The position numbers and the translations under genes were made by a program. Below are positions 1 through 6,710 of a stretch of 7,153 bases of DNA, in pieces (position 1 is the stretch's first letter; each line of letters starts with the position of its first letter). The stretch comes from an uncultured Lachnospiraceae bacterium (GTDB lineage Bacteria > Bacillota_A > Clostridia > Lachnospirales > Lachnospiraceae), in assembly GCA_902780985.1 (NCBI GenBank), contig CACZHN010000132.1:1-7153 (forward strand), given 5' to 3'. The notes under the pieces are model-generated. The model was not told the DNA's origin. It did no database searches and saw nothing but the letters and a program-made list of their open reading frames with translations.

Positions 1-177
1 CCTTGCAACGAATGCGCTAAGGCTATCATTCAGTCGGGTATCAAGGAGATTATTTACATGTCCGATAAGTATGCGGATTCCGAAAGTACCATAGCTTCAA
101 AGCGCATGTTTGAGAAGACCGGCGTAAAGTATCGTCAGTATGAGCCGGCACGCAGACTTATAACAGTAGAGATTTAG
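1..177 (+). CDS. comEB: dCMP deaminase, C-terminal part (5' end outside window)
   Basis: This is the last 58 codons of a gene entering from the left, in frame from base 1 and ending at TAG 175-177. The visible protein opens with PCNECA, the PCxxC zinc-binding motif of the cytidine/deoxycytidylate deaminase fold. It continues with IIQSGIKEIIY and a tail of the form ASKRMFEKTGVKYRQY, typical of dCMP deaminases of the B. subtilis ComEB type (about 190 residues in full). The family hydrolyses dCMP to dUMP in the cytosol and so feeds dTMP synthesis. The upstream zinc histidine and catalytic glutamate (HAE motif) lie outside the window and cannot be checked. The stop is 8 nt before tsaE, and the tsaE Shine-Dalgarno overlaps this stop, which suggests shared transcription. 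The family is fairly certain; the symbol follows Gram-positive usage and does not imply a role in competence. Confidence 0.85.
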   Translation, partial: PCNECAKAIIQSGIKEIIYMSDKYADSESTIASKRMFEKTGVKYRQYEPARRLITVEI

Positions 178-185
178 AGGCAAGT

Positions 186-626
186 ATGTCAGATTTTGAT
201 AAGATAACCGAATATGAAAGCCGCTCCCGTGAGGAGACTTTTCAGTTTGCGAAAAGTATGGCCGAGCAGGTACGTCCCGGACAGGTCATCTGTCTGAAGG
301 GAGATCTGGGTGTGGGAAAGACCGTATTTGCACAGGGCTTCGGTGCGGGGCTCGGGATAACCGAACCTATGGCCAGTCCTACATTTACCATACTCAGGGA
401 GTATCATGAGGGAAGCCTTCCGCTGTACCACTTTGATGTGTACAGGGTTTCGGATCCGGATGAGATGGAGGAGACGGGCTTCTTTGACTTCGTAAACGGT
501 GACGGTGTAACGCTTATAGAATGGGCGGAGCTGATCCTGGATGTGATCCCGGAGGATGCAACCTGGGTTACCATTGAGAAGGATACCGAGAAGGGCTTTG
601 ACTATAGAAAAATAACTGTACGTTAG
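186..626 (+). CDS. tsaE: tRNA threonylcarbamoyladenosine biosynthesis ATPase TsaE
   Basis: TsaE is the small P-loop ATPase that drives turnover of the TsaB-TsaD complex during t6A37 formation in tRNA. The 146-residue length is normal for the family. The Walker A loop GDLGVGKT is at residues 39-46. It is followed by the family signatures SPTF (64-67), HFDVYR (82-87, with the conserved acidic residue D84) and LIEWAE (110-115, matching the conserved Glu-Trp of TsaE). There is no signal peptide or membrane segment, so it should be cytosolic. The ATG at 186 is preceded by AGAGG, 6 nt away and overlapping the stop of the dCMP deaminase gene. tsaB follows after 13 nt, and tsaD lies further down the same operon, so all three subunits are encoded together. 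The gene appears intact, with all key motifs present. Confidence 0.96.
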   Translation: MSDFDKITEYESRSREETFQFAKSMAEQVRPGQVICLKGDLGVGKTVFAQGFGAGLGITEPMASPTFTILREYHEGSLPLYHFDVYRVSDPDEMEETGFFDFVNGDGVTLIEWAELILDVIPEDATWVTIEKDTEKGFDYRKITVR

Positions 627-639
627 AGAAGGCAGAGAG

Positions 640-1356
640 ATGAAGGTACTTGGAATTGACAGTTCGGGAATGACCGCAACTGTTGCTTTAATTGAAGATG
701 ATAAGCTTATAACCGAGTTTTCGGTAAATCATAAGAGAACTCATTCGGAGACTCTTATGCCTATGATAGACGAGATCATGAAGGCGTCGGAGGTTTCTCC
801 GCAGGATCTTGACCTGATAGCTATTGCGGCGGGACCGGGATCTTTCACCGGCCTCAGGATCGGTGCGGCTACGGTTAAGGGCTTCGGACTGGCGCTGGAT
901 GTTCCGGTGGCAGCTGTGCCTACCTGCGAAGGACTGGCTATGAACCTCTGGGGGTCGGACAGACTCGTATGCCCTATCATGGATGCAAGACGTAATCAGG
1001 TTTATACGGGACTTTACCGTGTGAATCCGGAAAACGAACTTCCGGAAGCAGTGCTGGATCAGACAGCCTGCGATATAGAAGAGATAATAGAGAAGATAAA
1101 CTCACTGGGCGAGCCGGTAATCTTCCTTGGAGACGGCGTATCTCAGTTCAGAGGTATTATAGAGGAGAAACTGACAGTGGGAGGCAGCTTTGCACCTGCC
1201 ATGTCGGGACTCCAGAGAGCGGCATCCGTTGCGGCCCTTGGCCTGAAATATCATAAGGCGGGCAAAACGGTCAGTGCCGATGATTTCACACCTGTATATC
1301 TCAGACCGTCACAGGCTGAACGTGTCAGAGATGAGCAAAATACAAAAGCGGAATAG
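640..1356 (+). CDS. tsaB: tRNA threonylcarbamoyladenosine biosynthesis protein TsaB
   Basis: TsaB is the non-catalytic ASKHA-fold paralogue of TsaD. It dimerises with TsaD and is required for threonylcarbamoyl transfer to A37 of tRNA. The 238-residue protein opens with the phosphate-loop-like strand MKVLGIDSSG and has the HSETLMP motif (35-41). It carries the family hallmark GPGSFTGLRIG at 65-75 and DARRNQVY at 115-122. The C-terminal PVYLRPSQAE (218-227) is also typical. It lacks the HxxxH metal-binding motif seen in TsaD, as expected of TsaB. The start at 640 has AGAAGG at 627-632, 7 nt upstream, directly after the tsaE stop. rimI follows 18 nt later in the same reading frame. The gene looks complete and unremarkable. 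Confidence 0.96.
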   Translation: MKVLGIDSSGMTATVALIEDDKLITEFSVNHKRTHSETLMPMIDEIMKASEVSPQDLDLIAIAAGPGSFTGLRIGAATVKGFGLALDVPVAAVPTCEGLAMNLWGSDRLVCPIMDARRNQVYTGLYRVNPENELPEAVLDQTACDIEEIIEKINSLGEPVIFLGDGVSQFRGIIEEKLTVGGSFAPAMSGLQRAASVAALGLKYHKAGKTVSADDFTPVYLRPSQAERVRDEQNTKAE

Positions 1357-1374
1357 GATTGTCGGAAAGAGAAA

Positions 1375-1851
1375 ATGAGTATAATCAGTGAGATTGCCAG
1401 AATAGAGGAGGCGTGTTTCAACGACGCCTGGAGTGAAGCCTCGTTAGAGGATACATTTAAGCATGAATATAATCATCTTGTGGCAGTTTTTGATGATGGG
1501 AGCATCGCAGATGATTTTGTTTTTCAGGGAAATGAAAAACTTACGGGTTATCTGATATATTCGGAGATTTCGGGAGAGGCCGAACTGCTCAGGATAGCGG
1601 TGGATCCGGAGATGAGAAGACACGGCTACGGCGGAAAGCTCATGGAGCATTTCATCTGCAGCCTGGAATTTATGAATGCCGAGAAGGCTACTCTCGAAGT
1701 AAGAGAGAGCAATACGGCAGCCGTGAATCTTTATACGATATACGGCTTTGAGAATATTGCGGTAAGAAAGGATTATTACTTTGATCCTATAGAGAATGCT
1801 GTCATCATGCAGCGCCCTATCGCAAAGAATTCAGATCAGTTAGATATGTAG
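1375..1851 (+). CDS. rimI: GNAT N-acetyltransferase, RimI-like
   Basis: This is a GNAT-fold acetyltransferase of 158 residues. RimI acetylates the N-terminal amino group of ribosomal protein bS18 in E. coli; the substrate here is not known. The acetyl-CoA loop is RRHGYGGKLM (81-90), after the strand ELLRIAVDPEM (70-80). The C-terminal block LEVRESN...LYTIYGF (107-125) matches RimI. Glu108 and Tyr120 have the same 12-residue spacing as the catalytic Glu and Tyr of Salmonella RimI. The N-terminus is short: the first ATG gives MSIISEIARIEEACF, which joins the fold at the first helix and omits the usual first strand of about 8-10 residues. No earlier start exists in frame, because the tsaB stop lies only six codons upstream in that frame. 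The Shine-Dalgarno is weak (GGAAAGAG at 1364-1371). Placement between tsaB and tsaD supports RimI over a generic GNAT. Confidence 0.85.
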   Translation: MSIISEIARIEEACFNDAWSEASLEDTFKHEYNHLVAVFDDGSIADDFVFQGNEKLTGYLIYSEISGEAELLRIAVDPEMRRHGYGGKLMEHFICSLEFMNAEKATLEVRESNTAAVNLYTIYGFENIAVRKDYYFDPIENAVIMQRPIAKNSDQLDM

Positions 1852-1863
1852 GATGGTACTAAA

Positions 1864-2781
1864 ATGATAGATATAACGCTGCTCGGTACGGGAGGCATGA
1901 TGCCTCTTCCGTACAGGGCGCTTACTTCTTTAATGGTCAGATATAACGGCAGAAGCCTTCTCATAGATACGGGAGAGGCAACGCAGATATCCATCAGGAG
2001 AAGAGGATGGAGCTTTAATCCGATAGATACGATACTTATCACGCATTTCCATGCGGATCATATCAGTGGACTTCCGGGACTTCTTCTGGCTATGGGAAAT
2101 GCGGACAGGACGGAACCCGTAACCATCATCGGACCGGAAGGTCTGGAGAGGGTGGTAAGAGGACTTCTGGTAATAGCACCGAGACTGCCGTTCAGAGTAA
2201 ACTGCATAGAACTTAAGGAAGATGATGAATACTTCGATGCGATAGGACTGAAGATTCATGCATTTAAACTGGATCACAGTCTGACATGTTACGGCTACAG
2301 CATGTCTCTTTCCCGTGCGGGCAGATTCAACCCGGAGGCGGCGAGAGCTCTGGAGATACCGATCCCTTACTGGAAGAGATTGCAGCAGGGTGAGACGGTT
2401 ACCGTGGATGACAAAGTATTTACAAGTGACATGGTCATGGGTGACGCACGTAAGGGTCTTAAGGTGACTTATGCCACGGATACAAGACCGATTCCTTCCA
2501 TAGTGGAGGCGGCTCAGGGTTCGGATATCTTTATATGCGAAGGAATGTACGGCGAGCCGGACGGAGACGAGAAGGCTCGTGACAAGAAGCATATGACCAT
2601 GTATGATGCGGCAAGGCTTGCTAAGGAGGCCGGTGTAGGCGAACTGTGGCTTACCCATTATTCGCCGTCGATGGTCAATCCTTATGAATTTTCGGATAAG
2701 GTTAAAGAGATATTCGCGGACGCACACATTTGCAAGGACAGAAGGTCCGTAACACTTAACTTTGAGGATGAAGAAGAATAG
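1864..2781 (+). CDS. rnz: Ribonuclease Z (tRNA 3'-processing endonuclease)
   Basis: This is a metallo-beta-lactamase-fold endonuclease that cuts tRNA precursors after the discriminator base. The 305 residues match the usual short RNase Z length (307 in B. subtilis). The zinc ligands are all visible: HFHADH at 61-66, His138 (in LDHS), Asp206 (in YATDTRP) and His265 (in LTHYSP). His243 in KKHMT matches the catalytic-site histidine of RNase Z. A stretch at about 150-180, with GRF and a downstream LQQGETV, corresponds to the flexible exosite arm that grips tRNA. The segment after His265 reads SPSM rather than the commoner SxRY. The start at 1864 has AGGATGG at 1850-1856, 7 nt away and overlapping the rimI stop. 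tsaD begins 2 nt after the stop, so translation is probably coupled. Other MBL-fold RNases are possible but fit the length and motifs less well. Confidence 0.92.
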   Translation: MIDITLLGTGGMMPLPYRALTSLMVRYNGRSLLIDTGEATQISIRRRGWSFNPIDTILITHFHADHISGLPGLLLAMGNADRTEPVTIIGPEGLERVVRGLLVIAPRLPFRVNCIELKEDDEYFDAIGLKIHAFKLDHSLTCYGYSMSLSRAGRFNPEAARALEIPIPYWKRLQQGETVTVDDKVFTSDMVMGDARKGLKVTYATDTRPIPSIVEAAQGSDIFICEGMYGEPDGDEKARDKKHMTMYDAARLAKEAGVGELWLTHYSPSMVNPYEFSDKVKEIFADAHICKDRRSVTLNFEDEEE

Positions 2782-2783
2782 AT

Positions 2784-3929
2784 ATGGATCGATTAAAGAT
2801 TAACAAGGAAATAACAAAGGGTATATTCGATAAGGTAAGGGAAGAAGCCGAGAAGATGAAGGCCGAGTCCGAGGGCAGAACCGAGGAAAAGCAGACTCTT
2901 ATTCTGGGTATCGAGTCTTCCTGCGATGAGACGGCTGCGGCCGTTGTGGCAAACGGAAGAAAGGTACTTTCGAATGTGATCTATTCCCAGGTTCCGGTAC
3001 ATACGCTTTACGGCGGTGTGGTTCCGGAGATAGCATCAAGAGCCCATGTTGAAAAGATAAATCAGGTTATCAGAAAGGCACTTTCCGATGCGGGAAAGAC
3101 TATAGAAGATATGGATGCCATAGCCGTAACCTACGGACCGGGACTGGTGGGTCCTCTGCTCGTGGGAGTAAATGCGGCGAAAGCTTTATCTTACTCCACA
3201 AAAAAGCCTCTGGTAGCCGTAAACCATATAGAGGGACACATTTCAGCCAATTATATTGACTGCGAAGAGCTGGAGCCTCCGTTTATATGTCTTGTGGCAT
3301 CCGGCGGTCACTCACACATAGTAAGAGTCGATGATTACGGCAGCTACACCATTATCGGAAGAACTCACGACGATGCGGCGGGAGAGGCCTTTGATAAGGT
3401 TGCCCGTGCCATAGGTCTGGGATATCCGGGTGGTCCGAAGGTGGATGCACTGGCCAAGGAAGGAAATCCTAAGGCCATTGATTTCCCGAGAGCTGCGGTA
3501 GGCGATTCACCGTACGACTTTTCCTTCAGCGGTCTCAAGTCGGCTGTTCTTAACTACCTTAACAGCTGCGAGATGAAGGGAATAGAAGTAAATAAAGCGG
3601 ATGTTGCGGCATCCTTCCAGCAGGCGGTCATCGATGTGCTGACAGAGCATACCATGAGAGCTGCCCGCGAATTCAGATGCGACAGAGTTGCTCTTGCCGG
3701 CGGAGTTGCGGCAAATTCCGGACTCAGGGATTCGGTAAAGGCAGCTGCAGAGAGCGAAGGCATGAATTTCTATATGCCTGAGCTTATATACTGTACCGAT
3801 AATGCGGCCATGATAGGCGCTGCGGGTTACTATGATTTCATTGCCGGAAAGAGAGCGGATATGAGCCTGAATGCCATTCCGAATCTCAGAGTAGGAGAGA
3901 ATAAGGGCAACAGCACGGTTATATCGTAA
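2784..3929 (+). CDS. tsaD: tRNA N6-adenosine threonylcarbamoyltransferase TsaD
   Basis: TsaD is the catalytic subunit that moves the threonylcarbamoyl group from its AMP adduct to N6 of A37 in tRNA. The ASKHA core begins at about residue 38 with [18 protein letters not shown]. The metal-binding motif HIEGH is at 148-152, with SGGHSH at 173-178, DAAGEAFDK at 197-205, LAGGVAAN at 304-311 and the distal metal aspartate in CTDNAAM (Asp339). At 381 residues it is about 35 longer than usual. The excess is a charged, probably helical N-terminal stretch (residues 1-37). The ATG at 2784 lies 2 nt after the rnz stop and has only a weak GAAGAA Shine-Dalgarno, which suggests translational coupling. An internal ATG at 2856 (Met25) is an alternative start but has no better ribosome site and would still leave an extension. 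The core motifs are intact. Confidence 0.95.
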   Translation: MDRLKINKEITKGIFDKVREEAEKMKAESEGRTEEKQTLILGIESSCDETAAAVVANGRKVLSNVIYSQVPVHTLYGGVVPEIASRAHVEKINQVIRKALSDAGKTIEDMDAIAVTYGPGLVGPLLVGVNAAKALSYSTKKPLVAVNHIEGHISANYIDCEELEPPFICLVASGGHSHIVRVDDYGSYTIIGRTHDDAAGEAFDKVARAIGLGYPGGPKVDALAKEGNPKAIDFPRAAVGDSPYDFSFSGLKSAVLNYLNSCEMKGIEVNKADVAASFQQAVIDVLTEHTMRAAREFRCDRVALAGGVAANSGLRDSVKAAAESEGMNFYMPELIYCTDNAAMIGAAGYYDFIAGKRADMSLNAIPNLRVGENKGNSTVIS

Positions 3930-3941
3930 AGGGAGAAGAAT

Positions 3942-4628
3942 ATGGTATCAGCTATTGTTCTTGCGGCAGGAAGCGGAAGCCGTATGAATCAGAAAAAAGA
4001 AAAGCAGTTCCTTCTGCTTGACGGCAAGCCGGTCCTGTACTACAGCCTGAAGACCTTCGAGGCCAGTATCGTGGATGAGATCATTCTGGTGACGAAGGAA
4101 AAGGATATAGATTACTGCAGGGAAGAAATCGTTGAAAAGTACGGCTTTTCCAAGGTCAGAAGGATAGTATCCGGCGGCAAGGAGCGGTATGATTCCGTTC
4201 AGAAGGGAATGAGAGCGGCGGATAAAAGGAACAACATCATCATGATACATGATGCGGCCCGTCCTTTTGTGACCAACAGGATGATCCTGGACAGCATTTC
4301 CGCAGCAAGAAGATATAAAGCCTGTACGGTAGCGGTTCCTGTAAAGGATACCATTAAGGTAGTGGATGAGTACGAGTTCGGCGTGGAAACACCGGACAGA
4401 AGTACACTCTATATAATACAAACGCCTCAGACATTTGACAGAAAGCTTCTCAGGGAGGCATATGACCGACTTAGGATAAGTGGTGATAAAGACATAACCG
4501 ACGACACCATGATAGTTGAAAGATACCTGGATCAGAGGGTAAAAATGGTGGAAGGAAGTTATAGAAATATTAAGATTACGACTCCGGAAGATATGCCTGT
4601 TGCAGAAGCACTGCTTTCTTCGCTATAA
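3942..4628 (+). CDS. ispD: 2-C-methyl-D-erythritol 4-phosphate cytidylyltransferase
   Basis: IspD joins CTP and MEP to give CDP-methylerythritol, the third step of the non-mevalonate isoprenoid pathway. The 228 residues are normal for a stand-alone IspD. The nucleotide-binding loop AAGSGSRM is at 8-15, with Arg14 and Lys21 (in EKQF) matching the catalytic Arg20 and Lys27 of E. coli. Other family motifs are GGKERYDSV (78-86), HDAARP (103-108), VPVKDTIK (132-139), TPQTF (161-165) and NIKITTPED (209-217, with Lys211 matching Lys213 of E. coli). There is no fused IspF domain. The ATG at 3942 has AGGGAG at 3930-3935, 6 nt away, directly after the tsaD stop. This gene ends the compact operon. Its last 29 bases also carry a candidate promoter for the next gene. 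TarI-like cytidylyltransferases share the fold, but the motif set favours IspD. Confidence 0.95.
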   Translation: MVSAIVLAAGSGSRMNQKKEKQFLLLDGKPVLYYSLKTFEASIVDEIILVTKEKDIDYCREEIVEKYGFSKVRRIVSGGKERYDSVQKGMRAADKRNNIIMIHDAARPFVTNRMILDSISAARRYKACTVAVPVKDTIKVVDEYEFGVETPDRSTLYIIQTPQTFDRKLLREAYDRLRISGDKDITDDTMIVERYLDQRVKMVEGSYRNIKITTPEDMPVAEALLSSL

Positions 4629-4629
4629 T
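4600..4629 (+). promoter_or_regulatory. Candidate sigma-A promoter for the DUF885 lipoprotein gene
   Basis: A perfect -10 box TATAAT lies at 4624-4629, overlapping the ispD stop codon. An 18-nt spacer separates it from TTGCAG (4600-4605), a modest -35 element with the TTG core. Transcription would start near 4636 and give a leader of about 35 nt. The -10 match and the 42-nt gap after a tightly packed operon support it; the weak -35 limits confidence. No credible terminator precedes the gene, so read-through from ispD is also possible. Confidence 0.45.
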
Positions 4630-4657
4630 AGGGAGTCAGTAACGAACGTTTTTAATT

Positions 4658-4662
4658 AGGAG
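4658..4662 (+). promoter_or_regulatory. Ribosome binding site that decides the lipoprotein start
   Basis: A strong AGGAG lies 8 nt before the ATG at 4671 but only 2 nt before the in-frame ATG at 4665. The usual 5-10 nt spacing makes 4671 the likely start, giving MRKFRRTV as the N-terminus. The choice adds or removes only two residues (Met-Asn). Confidence 0.7.
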
Positions 4663-4670
4663 AAATGAAC

Positions 4671-6632
4671 ATGAGAAAATTCAGAAGGACCGTAGCGGGA
4701 CTGATCATTGGAACTATGCTTTTATCAACAGCGAGCTGCGGAAGTCCGGATCCTGAGGATTATGAATACGGGAAAAGTCTTGAGCAGTTAACGGAAGAGG
4801 AAGTTGTGATAGCCAGCGGCGGAAACGGAACAGGTTCCGGTTCCGGATCGGGCGGATTATTCGATCCGAATAGTCTCGGCGGAGGAGACCCTAAGGAATT
4901 CGAAGGAGATTTCCAGCCGGTTGAGTATTCCGATACCGAGAACAAAGAATTTGAAGACTTCATAATGGAAGAGTTTAAGGAAGCGGTTACAGGTGATAAC
5001 CTCAGCTATAACTTTACCGTGCTTGACGGAAGCAAGTACGGAATAGAGCCTCCGAGCCCTGCAACTCTGGGTGATGCCGAGGCTACAGAGGAAGCTATCC
5101 TTAAAGATATCGAAGAGACAAAAGAGAGATATGAGAAGCTGAAAGCTTTCGAAGGTCAGCCTATGACAGAGGAAGAGTACTTCACATATATCACTCTCAA
5201 AGATGATTATGAGCGTACCATGTTCACAAACGACAACTATCTCTTCTACGAGCCGTTCTCACCGATGAGAGGTTTTCAGGCAAATATCGGAACCAACTTC
5301 GCAGAGTACAGATTCGATGATGAGACAGACGTGCAGGACTATATCGATATGATGAACCAGCTTCCTGATTATGTGGCTCAGATCTGCGATTATGAGGATT
5401 ACAGAGTTTCAAAGGGATTCTTCATGCAGGATGCAGCCTGTGACGATGTTATCGAACAGTGCGAGACTTTCGTTGAAGATCCTGAGAATAACTTCCTCAT
5501 CAAGGAGTTCGATTCAAAGATCGACAATCTGGATTTCCTCACAGATGAGCAGAAGGCCGATTATAAGGCAAAGGATAAGGATGCCGTACTTAACGGAATC
5601 ATTCCTGCCATGAACATGATCAAGGAATGCGTTGAGAAGAACAAGGGCAAGGCTACCGTAGAAGGCGGTCTCTGCGAGTACGAGAACGGTAAGGAATATT
5701 ATACTCAGTACATCGTTCCTCATTTTGCCGGAACATCAAGAGATATAGATGAGATCATCGAAATGTATGAATCAAGATATACAGATTCCTTCTCACAGAT
5801 GTCCATGGCATATCTTGCAAATCCGGATGCATATAACTTTATGGTAGAAAACATGGATACACTCTTTGAGAAGACCGACAGCATGAAGGTTGAAGACATA
5901 ATCAACACTCTTATGTCAGAGGAAATGAGTGAATATCCGAAGCTTGATAACATTCCGTACAAGGCTGATTATCTGTCACCTGCCATGGAGTCGATCCTCG
6001 ACAGCACACTGGCATATTACATGTCACCTGCTATCGATGACGAGGAGCATAACATTATCAGAGTTAACGGTTCACATACCGACGGAATGTGGGTAACTCT
6101 CGCACATGAGGGTTGTCCGGGACATATGTATCAGAATGCATACTTCCAGTCCACAAATCCTAATCCTTTAAGAGCTATCGCAAACTACATGGGTTATCAG
6201 GAAGGCTGGGCTGTATATACAAGTTACAACACACTGAAGACTTATGATTTCGACGGTACCGATGACGATGAAGTAGTAGGACAGCTTTACAGACTTAACG
6301 AAGAGCTGGGCTACATGCTTTACGGAAGAATCGATATCGGTGTTAACTATGAGGGATGGAGCGTTCAGGACGTTTCGGACTACATGAACGAGTGCGGTTT
6401 CAACGGCGAGTACGGACAGGAGCTTTACGATACTGTTGTAGGCGATCCGGGAGTATATCTCAGCTACTCACTCAGCGAGTACCTTATGGAGGAACTCAGA
6501 GAGAAGACGGAAAGTGCACTGGGAGACAAGTTTGATCCGGTAGAATTCCACAGAGTTATCCTTGAGGCAGGTCCTTGCCAGTTCGAACATCTGGAGTTCA
6601 AGCTTCAGGAATACATTTACGAGCAGCAGTAA
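4671..6632 (+). CDS. DUF885-family putative zinc-peptidase lipoprotein
   Basis: The 653-residue product starts with MRKFRR, a hydrophobic stretch and a cysteine at position 23 in a TASC context, which is a lipoprotein signal with a slightly atypical lipobox. A Gly/Ser-rich linker (residues 49-72) and an acidic region follow, so the protein is probably tethered outside the membrane. The C-terminal half carries the DUF885 signature HEGCPGHMYQ (479-488), QEGWAVY (510-516), DPGVYLSY (592-599) and EAGPCQFEHLE (632-642). The two histidines, the glutamate and Glu511 are plausible zinc ligands and catalytic base of a gluzincin-like peptidase, but the substrate is unknown. The start is chosen by AGGAG at 8 nt; ATG 4665 would add two residues. 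It follows ispD by 42 nt with its own candidate promoter and has no obvious functional link to the tRNA genes. The family call is firm; peptidase activity is inferred. Confidence 0.85.
   Translation: MRKFRRTVAGLIIGTMLLSTASCGSPDPEDYEYGKSLEQLTEEEVVIASGGNGTGSGSGSGGLFDPNSLGGGDPKEFEGDFQPVEYSDTENKEFEDFIMEEFKEAVTGDNLSYNFTVLDGSKYGIEPPSPATLGDAEATEEAILKDIEETKERYEKLKAFEGQPMTEEEYFTYITLKDDYERTMFTNDNYLFYEPFSPMRGFQANIGTNFAEYRFDDETDVQDYIDMMNQLPDYVAQICDYEDYRVSKGFFMQDAACDDVIEQCETFVEDPENNFLIKEFDSKIDNLDFLTDEQKADYKAKDKDAVLNGIIPAMNMIKECVEKNKGKATVEGGLCEYENGKEYYTQYIVPHFAGTSRDIDEIIEMYESRYTDSFSQMSMAYLANPDAYNFMVENMDTLFEKTDSMKVEDIINTLMSEEMSEYPKLDNIPYKADYLSPAMESILDSTLAYYMSPAIDDEEHNIIRVNGSHTDGMWVTLAHEGCPGHMYQNAYFQSTNPNPLRAIANYMGYQEGWAVYTSYNTLKTYDFDGTDDDEVVGQLYRLNEELGYMLYGRIDIGVNYEGWSVQDVSDYMNECGFNGEYGQELYDTVVGDPGVYLSYSLSEYLMEELREKTESALGDKFDPVEFHRVILEAGPCQFEHLEFKLQEYIYEQQ
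4815..4886 (+). repeat. Low-complexity Gly/Ser linker coding segment
   Basis: This stretch encodes a glycine- and serine-rich tether with GTGSGSGSGG near its centre, and includes a tandem GGTTCC repeat at 4833-4844 followed by GGATCGGG. It sits between the lipid-anchor region and the folded part of the DUF885 lipoprotein. Such linkers commonly space a domain from the membrane through the cell wall. The repeated codons may allow length changes by slippage. Confidence 0.7.
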
Positions 6633-6672
6633 GTTTTTAGACAAAACAGTTAAATTGCTCTAACATTTACGG

Positions 6673-6700
6673 TTGATTTTATCTTTATTTATTGTATAAT
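6673..6700 (+). promoter_or_regulatory. Promoter of pckA
   Basis: The -35 element TTGATT (6673-6678, four of six consensus bases) and the perfect -10 TATAAT (6695-6700) are separated by 16 nt within an AT-rich gap. The predicted start is near 6707, giving an untranslated leader of about 78 nt before the pckA ATG. It is the best promoter match seen in the window and sits in the only sizeable intergenic gap. Confidence 0.7.
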
Positions 6701-6706
6701 AAATAA
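6685..6706. promoter_or_regulatory. Perfect 9-bp inverted repeat over the pckA -10 box
   Basis: TTATTTATT (6685-6693) and AATAAATAA (6698-6706) are exact reverse complements around the 4-nt centre GTAT. The repeat covers the whole -10 element and reaches the expected transcription start. This geometry suits a repressor operator or an easily melted promoter core. The arms contain only A and T, so chance is a real alternative, and no known operator consensus was matched. Confidence 0.4.
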
Positions 6707-6710
6707 CGGT

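Noticed and set aside
1331..1378. Small open frame of 15 codons overlapping the end of tsaB and the rimI start codon
   Set aside because: It encodes a short basic peptide with no convincing ribosome site. I checked it as a possible missing N-terminus of RimI, but it does not resemble the first strand of the GNAT fold.
1359..1385. TTGTCG and TATAAT near the rimI start as an internal promoter
   Set aside because: The spacer is only 15 nt, the -35 is poor and the -10 lies within the coding sequence. Similar TATAAT hits at 1468-1473 and 4412-4417 also lack a -35 partner.
1930..2727. Long open frame of 265 codons on the minus strand
   Set aside because: It lies wholly inside rnz, which has all its zinc ligands. 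The antisense protein is rich in Arg, Tyr and Ser with no recognisable motif. It is a codon-bias shadow.
3948..4421. Open frame of 157 codons on the minus strand
   Set aside because: It is antisense to the conserved core of ispD and has no recognisable domain or ribosome site.
4641..4653. AACG-AA-CGTT followed by T residues, as a terminator after ispD
   Set aside because: A 4-bp stem with a 2-nt loop cannot form a stable terminator hairpin.
6621..6660. GAGCA/TGCTC and GTTTT/AAAAC pairings as a terminator after the lipoprotein gene
   Set aside because: The outer arms are 5 bp and far apart, the inner stem is A/T only and no T-run follows. I see no intrinsic terminator in this gap.
6649..6664. 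GTTA-N8-TAAC upstream of the pckA -35 as a Rex-type redox operator
   Set aside because: The known Rex consensus has a different spacing and longer TTGTTA-like arms; a 4-bp repeat in AT-rich DNA is expected by chance.
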